Source of the DNA: Cytophagales bacterium
GTDB lineage: Bacteria > Pseudomonadota > Gammaproteobacteria > Burkholderiales > Burkholderiaceae_C
NCBI GenBank assembly: GCA_030054145.1
Contig: JASGCK010000004.1
Coordinates: forward strand, 138,944-202,943
Direction of reading: 5' to 3'
Length of the DNA stretch: 64,000 nucleotides
The position numbers were made by a program, and so were the translations under genes. This document shows, one piece after another, positions 45,916 through 55,074 of this stretch. Positions within the stretch are counted from its first letter, which is position 1. Every line of letters starts with the position of its first letter. The notes under the pieces were generated by a model that had not been told where the DNA came from, did no database searches, and worked only from the letters and a program-made list of their open reading frames with translations.

Positions 45916-46355
45916 CTTGGAATGCCTTGGTTTGCAAGGCCGTCAGCGCGTTCATTCCCAGCATTGCCCGCATGACCTTTCACCCATTGCCAGTTCATGT
46001 GATGTCCAGCGCCTTGCACAATCGCATCGAGTTGCTGCCACAAATCAACGTTTTTGACGGGTTGTTTAGCAGCCGTCTTCCAGCCACGCGCCTTCCAAGC
46101 TGCTAGCCACTCGGTGATGCCTTGCATGACATATTTACTGTCCAAATAAATGGTCACATCCGATGGGCGTTTTAGCGCACGGAGTCCCTCAATCACGGCC
46201 ATCATCTCCATGCGATTGTTCGTGGTCTCGCGCTCGCCGCCGCACAGCTCAAGTTCGGTCAAACCCTTATCGGTTGTGGCTTGCAACAACACACCCCAAC
46301 CGCCCGGCCCAGGATTACCTTTGCACGCACCATCGGTGTACATCACCACTTTCAT
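45912..46355 (-). CDS. rnhA: Ribonuclease HI
   Basis: This 147-residue enzyme cleaves RNA in RNA-DNA hybrids. Acidic catalytic residues lie in [17 protein letters not shown] (Asp), [13 protein letters not shown] (Glu) and [12 protein letters not shown] (Asp). The C-terminal [15 protein letters not shown] holds the last Asp and the His. The length is typical. It overlaps the helicase start. Confidence 0.96.
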   Translation of the reverse strand: MKVVMYTDGACKGNPGPGGWGVLLQATTDKGLTELELCGGERETTNNRMEMMAVIEGLRALKRPSDVTIYLDSKYVMQGITEWLAAWKARGWKTAAKQPVKNVDLWQQLDAIVQGAGHHMNWQWVKGHAGNAGNERADGLANQGIPS

Positions 46356-46365
46356 CTCTCAGCCC

Positions 46366-47184
46366 TTAAGCGGATGCCGCCAATTGTTGAAGAATTTCAC
46401 CCGCAGCGCACATTCCAAAAGTTGCCGTCACGGCAACGCTAGAGCCAAAGCCGTGGCAGTTTAAAGAACCATCAGATGCGGTGTCAGCCTCTACCTCGCA
46501 CGCCGTGCCTTGCTGCATTTGGCTCGGCTGCCGAGTAGGCTCTTGGCTATAGACACACAGCACGCCCATCTTGCCGCCTCTAGCTGCTCCGTGTCGCCGC
46601 CGCAAGTTGTAACGCAGCTTCGCTAACAGTGGGTCGTGCGTGACGTTCGACAAATCATCCAACTGCACCGCTTGGGCTTGTTGTTGACCGCCTGCGGCTC
46701 CTACCGTGACAAAAGAAACCGTCGGATGCTGCTTTGCCCAAGCTGCCAGCGCTGTTTTTGCCGCCACTTGATCGCAAGCATCAATCACCGCATCAATTGG
46801 TGCCAACAAATGAATCTGCGCCGCCATATCAGTCCAATTCTCTGGTGTCACAAAATCATCGATTAAATGCACTTGACCCTGTGGATGGATACCCTTGATG
46901 CGCTCACGCATGGCTTCAATTTTGGATTGACCAAGCGTTGCATCAAGCGAGTGAATTTGCCTGTTGATGTTGGACTCTGACACATGATCTAAATCAATTA
47001 ACGTGATATGCCCAACTCCGCTACGGGCTAAGGCTTCGGCGCTCCATGACCCCACACCGCCAACGCCAACCACCACCACGTGAGAAGAAAAAATGCGCGC
47101 CGCGCCAACTGCGCCATACAGTCTGCTCACACCGCCAAACCGCCTTGCATGATTAACAAGCGGTAGCGTCGCCGCCGCCATCAT
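46366..47184 (-). CDS. tcdA: tRNA threonylcarbamoyladenosine dehydratase (TcdA/CsdL-like)
   Basis: This protein of about 272 residues has the E1/ThiF/MoeB fold: VVVVGVGGVGSWSAEALARSGVGHITLIDLDHVSESNINRQIHS, then VIDACDQVAAKTALAAW, and a C-terminal HGFGSSVAVTATFGMCAAGEI. TcdA cyclises t6A37 in tRNA using ATP and works with sulfur-transfer proteins in E. coli. The ATG at 47184 makes a TGATG overlap with the preceding gene; the frame extends to 47205. Confidence 0.9.
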   Translation of the reverse strand: MMAAATLPLVNHARRFGGVSRLYGAVGAARIFSSHVVVVGVGGVGSWSAEALARSGVGHITLIDLDHVSESNINRQIHSLDATLGQSKIEAMRERIKGIHPQGQVHLIDDFVTPENWTDMAAQIHLLAPIDAVIDACDQVAAKTALAAWAKQHPTVSFVTVGAAGGQQQAQAVQLDDLSNVTHDPLLAKLRYNLRRRHGAARGGKMGVLCVYSQEPTRQPSQMQQGTACEVEADTASDGSLNCHGFGSSVAVTATFGMCAAGEILQQLAASA

Positions 47185-48260
47185 CACAGCCGATCCAAGC
47201 GCCAAATTTGATATTTAAATGCCAGCACAGCGCCAGCCAAAATGCCCGCAATGGCAATAAAGCTGCCGATCGCCAATGTGGAAACACCCGACAAACCTTG
47301 TCCAATCGTGCATCCCATTGCCGTCACGCCGCCCACGCCCATTAGCACAGCACCCACCAAATGGTTGGCCACATCTTCCACGCTACCAAAGCCTTCCCAT
47401 CGAAAGGTCTTCGACATCTTGGCTTCGATAAAGCCACCCACTAGCACGCCAAAAACGCTCACCATACCCAGCGTGAGCACCTTGCTTTTATCGCTAAACA
47501 TCATCAGCCAGTCGAGTACATAAGCGATAGGCGCTACAAAACTCAGTGCTTCTGCGCGTCCCGAATTAGTCGCCACAAAAGCTTCTTGCAAAGTATCGGG
47601 ATGCTCTTGCACATAACCCAATCGGGCACTCACCCACCACATGGCAACAATCACCGCCCCCAAAGCGCAGCTGGGAAGCCAAACGGATACCTGGCGCACC
47701 TCTGAGTTACGCAGTGACCACGCAATCAAAGCAGCGCCAATGAGGCATGAAATGGCAAGGCGCAAACTCTTATCAGGCATAGAAGCCGCCAAGCTAACCG
47801 TGTCCAGCGTATTGACTCGCACCATCGCAGTCACGCCCTTTAGTGTCGCAAAAGCGGCGACACCCATCACCACAAAAACAACTAAGGATTTGAGGCTGCC
47901 TGAGCTTATACGCAGCAAGGTCTTATTGCCACAACCCGATGCCAGCACCATGCCAAAGCCAAACATCAAACCACCGATCAAAGCCGACAACCACAGAACT
48001 TTTGTGGTGGCATAAAGCGTTTTATCGGCCGCAATAACGCCGCTGTACACCAACCCCGCAAAACCCAGCATGGCAACTGCAATGGCAATTGCCCACATCT
48101 GCATCCGCGTCCAGTTGCGCATGTTGACGACATCGCTCACGGCACCCATCGTGCAAAAATGACTTTTTTGGGCAAGGAAACCAAAGACTAAAGATAAGCC
48201 AAAAGTTGCCCATAAAACTTGCGTTACCACAACGCTGACATCAATCACTGGTGGCATCAT
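47184..48260 (-). CDS. YeeE/YedE-family sulfur-compound transporter
   Basis: This 358-residue inner-membrane protein has about nine hydrophobic segments. It has the family cysteine motifs KSHFCTMGAVSDV near the start, LASGCGNKTLLRI in the middle and AMGCTIGQGLSGVSTLAIGSFIAI near the end. Characterised members import thiosulfate; others sit with selenium-handling genes, so the substrate is not certain. It precedes tcdA with a one-base overlap. Confidence 0.87.
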   Translation of the reverse strand: MMPPVIDVSVVVTQVLWATFGLSLVFGFLAQKSHFCTMGAVSDVVNMRNWTRMQMWAIAIAVAMLGFAGLVYSGVIAADKTLYATTKVLWLSALIGGLMFGFGMVLASGCGNKTLLRISSGSLKSLVVFVVMGVAAFATLKGVTAMVRVNTLDTVSLAASMPDKSLRLAISCLIGAALIAWSLRNSEVRQVSVWLPSCALGAVIVAMWWVSARLGYVQEHPDTLQEAFVATNSGRAEALSFVAPIAYVLDWLMMFSDKSKVLTLGMVSVFGVLVGGFIEAKMSKTFRWEGFGSVEDVANHLVGAVLMGVGGVTAMGCTIGQGLSGVSTLAIGSFIAIAGILAGAVLAFKYQIWRLDRL

Positions 48261-48281
48261 TCACCTCGTTATTTGTACTTG

Positions 48282-49085
48282 TTACTTCAGTCTTGCGAGG
48301 CGATCATTGCCAGTCGCCGCCGCTTCGGATTGTGGATAGATTTTTATCAAATCCTCCAAAGTGCGCCGAGCCGCGCGCACATCCTTTAATTCAATTTGAC
48401 AGTTCGCCATCGCCAGCAAAGCTTCTGGCGCTTTGCTAGACGCAGGATTGGCCTCGACGGATGACTTAAAGTTGATCACGGCTTCGCGGTACTCACGGTT
48501 CGCGTACTGCGCGTTAGCCAACCAAAACAGTCCAAGCGATTGGTAGCCGCTTTGTGGGTAGCGCCGCAAAAAATCAATGAACGACTGAGTCGTTACCTTA
48601 AAGTCACCTTTGCGGAAAAGTGCCAGCGCCGCTTCGTATTCCTTTGTTTCAACAGGATCGGCCAAAAACTCTTTGCCATCAGGATTAACCTTCACAGGCT
48701 CCAAGCGGCGGATTCGATCATCCACGCCCTGCGCTAAATCGCGCTGCCTGCGCTGAAGTTCGCTCACATCTTTTGTCAGTTGTTCCTGCTGCCCGACTTG
48801 TTTTGCCAGATCGGCGCGAAGCTGCTCAATCAGTGTTTGCAAATCCAATAGACTGCGTTTGAGTTGCGCATTCTCATCTTGCAAACTTTGCACACTCGTC
48901 AATAAAGCCTGCGCATCCTTCGTGTGCGCTTGGTTTATCACCTCAACTTTTTGCCGCAAATCAAGAATCGCTTTGCGCGCTTCTTCGTCGTCAAAAAGCC
49001 CTGCGTGAACTGATGTATGAAGACCCGCCAAAAGCGTGATGGCTACCCATAAAATTTTTAACCCATGCATCTGATGAACCTTCAT
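48282..49085 (-). CDS. cpoB: Tol-Pal accessory protein CpoB (YbgF)
   Basis: This 267-residue periplasmic protein has a signal peptide ending near VHA. A coiled-coil region follows (DLRQKVEVINQAHTKDAQALLTSVQSLQDENAQLKRSLLDLQ and onward), then tetratricopeptide repeats (EYEAALALFRKGDFKVTTQSFIDFLRRYPQSGYQSLGLFWLANAQY). CpoB coordinates peptidoglycan synthesis with Tol-mediated constriction. It follows pal in the usual order. Confidence 0.93.
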   Translation of the reverse strand: MKVHQMHGLKILWVAITLLAGLHTSVHAGLFDDEEARKAILDLRQKVEVINQAHTKDAQALLTSVQSLQDENAQLKRSLLDLQTLIEQLRADLAKQVGQQEQLTKDVSELQRRQRDLAQGVDDRIRRLEPVKVNPDGKEFLADPVETKEYEAALALFRKGDFKVTTQSFIDFLRRYPQSGYQSLGLFWLANAQYANREYREAVINFKSSVEANPASSKAPEALLAMANCQIELKDVRAARRTLEDLIKIYPQSEAAATGNDRLARLK

Positions 49086-49112
49086 TTAGCAATCTTTTAT
49101 TGATGAATGAAA

Positions 49113-49655
49113 TCACCGCGCCGCAACTTCAACGCGGCGATTTTTAGCGCGTGCCGCGTCATCTGTACCAGCGCTGGCAGGGCTTTCTTTGCCAAAACTC
49201 ACGGCTTCCATTTGCGCCTCGGAAACACCCAAAATCGCCAATGCGCGTTTCACCGCATCCGCTCGTTTTTGACCCAGCGCAAGGTTGTACTCTCGCCCAC
49301 CCAAATCATCCGTGTGTCCTGCGAGCGAAATTTTGATGCCCGCGTTCGCCGTCAAACGTTTGGCTTGCGCTATCAAAATGCTTTGCGCTTCAGGCTTGAT
49401 CACATAGCTATCAAAATCAAAATAAACCACACTTGCCATGCGTTCGTTCACGCCCGAAGTGGCAGCCACTGACGGAACATTGCGCACGCCAACGTTGCCT
49501 GTATTGTTGGTAGGACTGGTATTGCCCGCAGGCCTTGTGGGCTGCTGCGCCTTGCGATCTTCCACTTGCGCAGGCTCCGTTAACGGGACTTTTGTACCGC
49601 AAGCCACCAAGCAAGCAGTCATGCTTACCAGCAACGTAAAAGAAAGACGTTTCAT
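49113..49655 (-). CDS. pal: Peptidoglycan-associated lipoprotein Pal
   Basis: This 180-residue outer-membrane lipoprotein has a signal with lipobox LVAC (Cys19). A flexible Gln/Pro/Asn/Thr-rich region precedes the OmpA-like domain (VVYFDFDSYVIKPEAQSILIAQAKRL; ISLAGHTDDLGGREYNLALGQKRADAVKRAL; SFGKESPASAGTDDAARAKNRRVEV). It anchors the outer membrane to peptidoglycan and interacts with TolB, which is encoded just upstream. Confidence 0.96.
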   Translation of the reverse strand: MKRLSFTLLVSMTACLVACGTKVPLTEPAQVEDRKAQQPTRPAGNTSPTNNTGNVGVRNVPSVAATSGVNERMASVVYFDFDSYVIKPEAQSILIAQAKRLTANAGIKISLAGHTDDLGGREYNLALGQKRADAVKRALAILGVSEAQMEAVSFGKESPASAGTDDAARAKNRRVEVAAR

Positions 49656-49688
49656 AAAAACTCCAAAAAAATAAATGTAGATGCCAAA

Positions 49689-51029
49689 CTATTTTAAGGG
49701 CACGCTCTGGAATGCACCCCAATCAGGCTCGCGGATATCGCCTGCCACCGTGGTTAAGCGCGACTTCACACGACCATCCAATGTGGTCGTCATCAGCGCC
49801 TCCTGCCAGCGCCCACCTACAGATGTTTGCGTGGCGTAAATAATTTGTTTACCGTTAGGGCTAAAGCTTGGACTTTCATCGGCACTGGTATCGGTAAGCT
49901 CAGTTACCGTACCCGATGCTAAATCTTGCAGCATCAATTTGAATGCACCGCCTACTCGCGTGACAAAAGCAAGTTTTGTCCCATCAGGACTAATCGCGGG
50001 CGAGATGTTGTAGTTGCCCGAAAAACTCACTCGCTGCGCAGCGCCGCTACTAAGATTCATCCGATAAATTTGCGGGCTGCCGCCTCGGTCACTCACAAAA
50101 TAAATACTTTGACCATCGGGCGCAAACACTGCCTCGGTATCGATGCTGGACGAGTGAGACAAACGCCGTGGCTCACCCGCACCAGAGGCTGCGATCAAAA
50201 ACATTTGCGAGCCACCATCGCGGCTCAGTGTCACCACCAATTGTTGCCCGTTGGGCGACCATGCGGGCGCACTATTCGAGCCTTTAAAGTTCGCCACCAC
50301 ACGGCGCTTGCCGCTTATCACCTCATGCACATACACCACGGGCTTGCGTGATTCAAACGAAACGTAAGCTAATAGCTGACCATTTGCCGACCACGCAGGC
50401 GAAATGATGGACTCAGAGCTAGCCAGTGCCGCATTGGCATTTTCGCCATCCGCGTCAGCAACCCAAAGATTGAAACGCGGCGCGGCGCTTGCCCCGCCCG
50501 TTTTCGTCACATAAGCAATGCGTGTGGCCGCCACACCTTTGTCGCCAGTTAGTTTTTCATAGATCCAATCAGCCAATCGGTGCGCCGTGTAGCGCAGATC
50601 AGCCGCGCTAGCCAAGAGTGCTTGCGTACCCAACTCAGCACCGCGCACAACGTCCCAAAGTCGACACCGCACATCAAATCGTCCATCCGCTAAACGGCTG
50701 ATACTCCCTAGCAGCAAAGTCTCCGCACCTATCGCGCGAACCTTTGACCAATCGGGGCGGCTGGACTCATCAAGACCTGCGCTCGATAAGCCGTCCACAA
50801 CACGAAACACGCCTGAACGCATCAAATCAGCAGCAATGATGCTGCCCAGCTTTTGCGGTGCAGCTTCTTCGCCTTTGAAGGCGGCCACGCTAATTGGCAA
50901 CTGCGTTGCGCCTACGCCTGAGACCTCGACACGAAATTGAGCGTGTGCTGCACCCGCAAGCGCCATCATAGGCACCAAAATCATCCCTCTGCGTTTTTGT
51001 GATATTCGTGAGTCGGCGTACTTTTGCAT
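49689..51029 (-). CDS. tolB: Tol-Pal system beta-propeller protein TolB
   Basis: This protein of up to 446 residues is periplasmic. A signal region ends AGAAHAQ. An N-terminal alpha/beta domain (FRVEVSGVGATQLPISVAAFKG; GSIIAADLMRSGVFRVVDG) is followed by six WD40-like blades (PAWSPNGQQLVVTLSRDGGSQMFLI; PAISPDGTKLAFVTR; PSFSPNGKQIIYAT). Either the first Met or Met16 could start it. Upstream are two glycosyltransferases, not tolQRA. Confidence 0.95.
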   Translation of the reverse strand: MQKYADSRISQKRRGMILVPMMALAGAAHAQFRVEVSGVGATQLPISVAAFKGEEAAPQKLGSIIAADLMRSGVFRVVDGLSSAGLDESSRPDWSKVRAIGAETLLLGSISRLADGRFDVRCRLWDVVRGAELGTQALLASAADLRYTAHRLADWIYEKLTGDKGVAATRIAYVTKTGGASAAPRFNLWVADADGENANAALASSESIISPAWSANGQLLAYVSFESRKPVVYVHEVISGKRRVVANFKGSNSAPAWSPNGQQLVVTLSRDGGSQMFLIAASGAGEPRRLSHSSSIDTEAVFAPDGQSIYFVSDRGGSPQIYRMNLSSGAAQRVSFSGNYNISPAISPDGTKLAFVTRVGGAFKLMLQDLASGTVTELTDTSADESPSFSPNGKQIIYATQTSVGGRWQEALMTTTLDGRVKSRLTTVAGDIREPDWGAFQSVPLK

Positions 51030-51030
51030 A

Positions 51031-51921
51031 TTAAAAATAATTCGTTATAACTACATCATCTTTTTGAATCTCTGCCAGGCCACGATCCGCCCGAGTCATT
51101 GAAGATTGCATTCTATCGAGCACACGTCTCCTATTCACTATTTCGTCCGCACGCGAATTCTCCGAATGGTACAGATGAAAGACTTCAGTTGCCCAAAACC
51201 CATTTTTCCGAACCACACCAAGATGATGCAAGCGCAGCACTAAATCTGCATCCTCGTGTCCCCAGCCGCTAAACGTTTCATCAAATCCATTGACGGCCTC
51301 AAAATCACTGCGCCAAACTCCAAAATTACAACTGCGAATACCTCGCCACCGAAACACTCGACTCAGTCTGACGCGTTGCAAACAAACATCCAAAATACGG
51401 GCGCCGATGGCGTTCGCGCCCAACAGCCAAAAAACTTTATTGCACTTGCTCGTCAAGCGCCATTTCATCCATTGCCAAGCAGATGTTTGAATCAGCGATA
51501 AAGATCTGGACAAAATTTGCTCAGTGAGCTGCTGTGATAACAGTACGCGACTCCCATTCACAAAACAACCTGCGGTCATTAGCTGCTCATGTCGATGCAA
51601 AAAGTGTTTGTGCGGCACGCAATCGCCATCTAAAAAAATGATGTATTCCCCAGCACAAAACGACGCACCGACATTACGCGAACGCGCCGCCGTAAAACCC
51701 ACATCGGGAATCCAAACATGACGAACAGGGCATTGAAATGATGGCATTTTTGCGACGATTTGCGCCCCATGCTCAGCGCGCGAACCGTCGTCTGCAATGA
51801 CAACTTCATGCCGCGCATCGCACTGCGATGCCAACGAGCGCAGCACCTGCAACAAAGCATCGCTTCGGTTGTAGGTGAGCACCACAATGGAAATAAAGGG
51901 ATGCGGCTGGAATGAACTCAC
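51031..51921 (-). CDS. Family 2-type glycosyltransferase
   Basis: This 296-residue GT-A enzyme opens FISIVVLTYNRSDALLQVLRSL. The nucleotide-sugar site is VIADDGS, the DxD-like motif is FLDGDC, and the galactosyltransferase-type C-terminal motif is GWGHEDADLVLRL. It probably adds a sugar to lipopolysaccharide. The start overlaps the stop of the next glycosyltransferase by four bases, and tolB starts one base past its stop. Donor and acceptor cannot be told. Confidence 0.88.
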   Translation of the reverse strand: MSSFQPHPFISIVVLTYNRSDALLQVLRSLASQCDARHEVVIADDGSRAEHGAQIVAKMPSFQCPVRHVWIPDVGFTAARSRNVGASFCAGEYIIFLDGDCVPHKHFLHRHEQLMTAGCFVNGSRVLLSQQLTEQILSRSLSLIQTSAWQWMKWRLTSKCNKVFWLLGANAIGARILDVCLQRVRLSRVFRWRGIRSCNFGVWRSDFEAVNGFDETFSGWGHEDADLVLRLHHLGVVRKNGFWATEVFHLYHSENSRADEIVNRRRVLDRMQSSMTRADRGLAEIQKDDVVITNYF

Positions 51922-53255
51922 TGCTTCACCAGTTCTACAATCTGCGTGGTACAGGCTTTAACACCTATCGGAGTAATGGTGCGCCGCACGCCTAAACGTC
52001 GCTCTTGCCAATCTGAGAATACTTTGTCAATTTCAAGCGTAATGGCATTCACATCGGTTGCTGGTGCGACATAAAAACCTTGCTCGGCGGCCAATCGCAC
52101 TAGCTGCGGATTTTGTTGCACCATCGCGAGCTGCGGGCGCCTCGCCCAGAGATATTCATAAAACTTAGACGGAATGTACTCGGCACACTCAGCGGTATCG
52201 CCATGCGTGAGTAGCAGGCAATCGGCTTGGCGCATACGGATACTCACCTGCTGACGACCCGTTAAACCTAACTCTGACGAAAACTCTAAGCGTCCGTGAC
52301 ATCGAATAAATTTTGATAAATTTTGACTAGCAATGTAGCGCTGACTGGCCTGATCCAACGCAGAGCCGTAGATATGAATTTCGCACTGCGCAGCACTCTT
52401 GGGATACTGACCTTGCCAAAGCGCAAAGGCCATCAAAAAATGCTTGAGGCTACGTGTATCCGTTAACGTTCCAAAATGCGCAAAGATGCATATCTCACCA
52501 TAGACATGACAACCTTGATATGCCGCAGGAACTTCAGGCGGCTCTGCGCCTGGCAGCAAGCACAGCATCTTAGCCTGCGCATTGGGGTGGCGTGCCTGTG
52601 CACTTTTCAATGCTCCTTCCGTAAACCACCAAGCCACATCAGCATCGCTGCAAATGCGAGCCTCCAAGACTGCAAGAAACTTTGTCCTGCGATCGGATGT
52701 TGTTCGAATGCCGCCTTCAGGACTCACCATTGGATCATGGATTTCGGCAATCCAGCGAACACCCAAAGTTCGCTTCAACCAATACCCCGCAAGGTGCGCG
52801 GAATAAGCCCCGCCCGTGGAGTAAACCACTTTGATGCCGCGCTTCTTAATCAAATAAAGGCTGTACAGATAAGCCGACACCGCCCACGATGCTTGACTGT
52901 CGAGTCCAAAAAGAATTTTCTCAAACAAGATGAGCGGCGACAAAAATATCGTGAGCAAAAGTACGCATAGTTTGTAGATCAGTCCAGTCCCCAAATAACG
53001 CCGAATCACATGACGCAAATCAAACCGCAACCCTGCTCCGCCAATTGGCCAAACCTGATGATGCTCAAACACTTCGTCTTGGTCGCCCAGCACGGAACTC
53101 ACAATCACAGGCTCTACGCCAAGACTGCGCAAATGCGGCAATTTATCTGTGATAGTTTGACTCGCCGCACGGCCGTCCATATTAAAGGCGTGCGAGAGGA
53201 TGAGCCAGCGTTCGCCGCTATCAGTGGGTAGGTGGGAAAGGCTCATGGGCATCAA
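51918..53255 (-). CDS. Glycosyltransferase, probably GT-B fold (family 4-like)
   Basis: This 445-residue protein has an N-terminal Rossmann-type part (WLILSHAFNMDGRAASQTITDKLPHLRSLGVEPVIVSS), a central hydrophobic segment near 88-112 that may anchor it to the membrane, and YSTGGAYSAHLAGYWLKRTLGVRWIAEIHDP. A C-terminal domain with HFGTLTDTRSLKHFLMAF and YIPSKFYEYLWARRPQLAMV resembles the donor-binding half of family 4 enzymes. Likely role: lipopolysaccharide core or surface glycan synthesis. The start faces msbA across a spacer of about 46 bp. Confidence 0.78.
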   Translation of the reverse strand: MMPMSLSHLPTDSGERWLILSHAFNMDGRAASQTITDKLPHLRSLGVEPVIVSSVLGDQDEVFEHHQVWPIGGAGLRFDLRHVIRRYLGTGLIYKLCVLLLTIFLSPLILFEKILFGLDSQASWAVSAYLYSLYLIKKRGIKVVYSTGGAYSAHLAGYWLKRTLGVRWIAEIHDPMVSPEGGIRTTSDRRTKFLAVLEARICSDADVAWWFTEGALKSAQARHPNAQAKMLCLLPGAEPPEVPAAYQGCHVYGEICIFAHFGTLTDTRSLKHFLMAFALWQGQYPKSAAQCEIHIYGSALDQASQRYIASQNLSKFIRCHGRLEFSSELGLTGRQQVSIRMRQADCLLLTHGDTAECAEYIPSKFYEYLWARRPQLAMVQQNPQLVRLAAEQGFYVAPATDVNAITLEIDKVFSDWQERRLGVRRTITPIGVKACTTQIVELVKQ

Positions 53256-53301
53256 GGCTCGTCATAGTACACTTCTGCATTTTACGGACAGTGCTCACTC
53301 C

Positions 53302-55065
53302 ATGACTCTTACTAACTCAGACAAACCACAAAAACTATTTGTGCGACTGTTTGACTATTACCGTCCGCACTACAAAATCTTTTTAACGGGGTATCTTTTC
53401 CTCATACTGGCATCGCTCTGCGAGCCACTTATCCCCAGCATGATGAAAATTTTGCTGGATCATGCAGGTGCGCAAGCCGCTGCCGTCAAGCCCACGCCTT
53501 GGCCCATTTGGGCTCCTCCGCTCGCCGTCATCGCCATTTTTGCAGGTCGTGCACTATTTGGTTTTATATCCAGCGTTGCACTTGGCACAGCCAACAACAA
53601 AGCGGTTACAAATTTACAAAACGATGTGTTTAAGCGAGTACTCGATGGCGACCTGAGTCTCTACGAACAAGAATCGACCAGCAGTTTGATTAGCACGATT
53701 CGAGGCGAAACCCAAACAGTAGGCAACAGCTTTGTCGGCGTACTGCAAGATGGTGGACGTAATTTACTCACCATGATTGGATTAACGGCTTATTTATTTT
53801 GGCTCAACTGGCAGCTCACGCTCTTGGTTTTGGTGGTCATGCCAATTATTGGCTTCTCGATTCGCAAAATCGGACAGCGGATGAGAGCCACACACTTTAA
53901 GGCTCAAAAAATAGCCGAAGAAGTGAACTACGTGATTGAGGAGAACACCCATGCGCACAAACTCATTCGCCTGCATGGTGCTCAAGATGCTCAAAAATCG
54001 AGATTTAGAAATCTACTCGAATCCCTTAGAAACCAAACAACACGAGCACTGATTTCTGCGGCCGCTATTACCCCCATTACACAAATTGCTGCATCGTTTG
54101 CATTAGCGCTCATTTTGTCGCTGGCGTTGCAACAAAACGAAGCGGGGAAAGTCACAGTTGGCGATTTCGCAGCCTACATCACGGCCATGCTCATGCTTAT
54201 CTCACCGCTGAAAGGGCTTGGCGATGTGCTACCCAGCTTGCACAGAGGAAGCGTGGCACTTAAACGCATTTTTGGCTTGATTGATTATCCGCAAGAGACC
54301 CACGCGGGAAAGTTCAAAGCCCCCAAAGTCGAGGGCAAGATTGACTTTGTCAACGTCTCCAAAACCTATCCAAACGCCGACCACCCTGCCCTACAAAACG
54401 TCACACTGAGCATACAACCCAACCAAATGGTTGCGCTGGTAGGCGCATCAGGCTCGGGCAAAACAACCCTGGCCAACTTACTGCCATCCTTTGTGCGCCC
54501 TGATGGCGGGGAGGTTCGTATTGATGGCGTAGCAATTGCAGACTGGGATTTACGCTCTTTGCGAAATCACATCGCAATGGTGAGCCAAGACACCATTTTG
54601 CTCAACGATACTGTATTAGCGAATGTGTGCATCGGCGACGAGCACCCCAACCAAGCACGCGCAGAAAAAGCACTCACCGATGCTTATCTATGGCAGCATA
54701 TTCAATCCATGCCACAGGGCATCTTGACAGGAATTGGGCATAACGGTCACACGCTATCGGGCGGCCAACGGCAACGGCTCGCCATTGCCAGAGCCTTGTA
54801 CAAAGCCGCGCCGATTCTCATATTGGACGAGGCCACATCCGCGCTAGATGCTGAGTCAGAGCACATGGTGCAGGCAGCTATTGCAAAACTCACACAATCG
54901 CGCACAACGCTGGTCATTGCGCATAGGCTCAGTACCATACTGCATACTGACTCTATCGTCGTTATGGATAAAGGGAAAATCGTCGAGCAAGGAACTTATA
55001 ATGAATTGATCAAAAACAATAACTTGTTTAAGAGATTAGCACAACAGCAATTTTTAAAAAATTAA
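53302..55065 (+). CDS. msbA: Lipid A export ABC transporter MsbA-like
   Basis: This 587-residue half-transporter is a flippase of the MsbA group. Six membrane helices in the first 330 residues are followed by an ATPase with Walker A GASGSGKTTL, Q-loop AMVSQDTILLNDTV, signature LSGGQRQRLAIARAL and Walker B ILILDEATSALD. MsbA moves lipid A-core across the inner membrane. The ATG at 53302 was chosen over a longer frame that overlaps the divergent glycosyltransferase. It leads into waaL-like and glycosyltransferase genes. Confidence 0.92.
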   Translation: MTLTNSDKPQKLFVRLFDYYRPHYKIFLTGYLFLILASLCEPLIPSMMKILLDHAGAQAAAVKPTPWPIWAPPLAVIAIFAGRALFGFISSVALGTANNKAVTNLQNDVFKRVLDGDLSLYEQESTSSLISTIRGETQTVGNSFVGVLQDGGRNLLTMIGLTAYLFWLNWQLTLLVLVVMPIIGFSIRKIGQRMRATHFKAQKIAEEVNYVIEENTHAHKLIRLHGAQDAQKSRFRNLLESLRNQTTRALISAAAITPITQIAASFALALILSLALQQNEAGKVTVGDFAAYITAMLMLISPLKGLGDVLPSLHRGSVALKRIFGLIDYPQETHAGKFKAPKVEGKIDFVNVSKTYPNADHPALQNVTLSIQPNQMVALVGASGSGKTTLANLLPSFVRPDGGEVRIDGVAIADWDLRSLRNHIAMVSQDTILLNDTVLANVCIGDEHPNQARAEKALTDAYLWQHIQSMPQGILTGIGHNGHTLSGGQRQRLAIARALYKAAPILILDEATSALDAESEHMVQAAIAKLTQSRTTLVIAHRLSTILHTDSIVVMDKGKIVEQGTYNELIKNNNLFKRLAQQQFLKN

Positions 55066-55074
55066 AACAACTTC

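Noticed and set aside
54925-54945. REP-like match ATAGGCTCAGTAC in msbA
   Set aside because: It encodes the conserved ABC-transporter H-loop region (IAHRLST), so the match is by chance.
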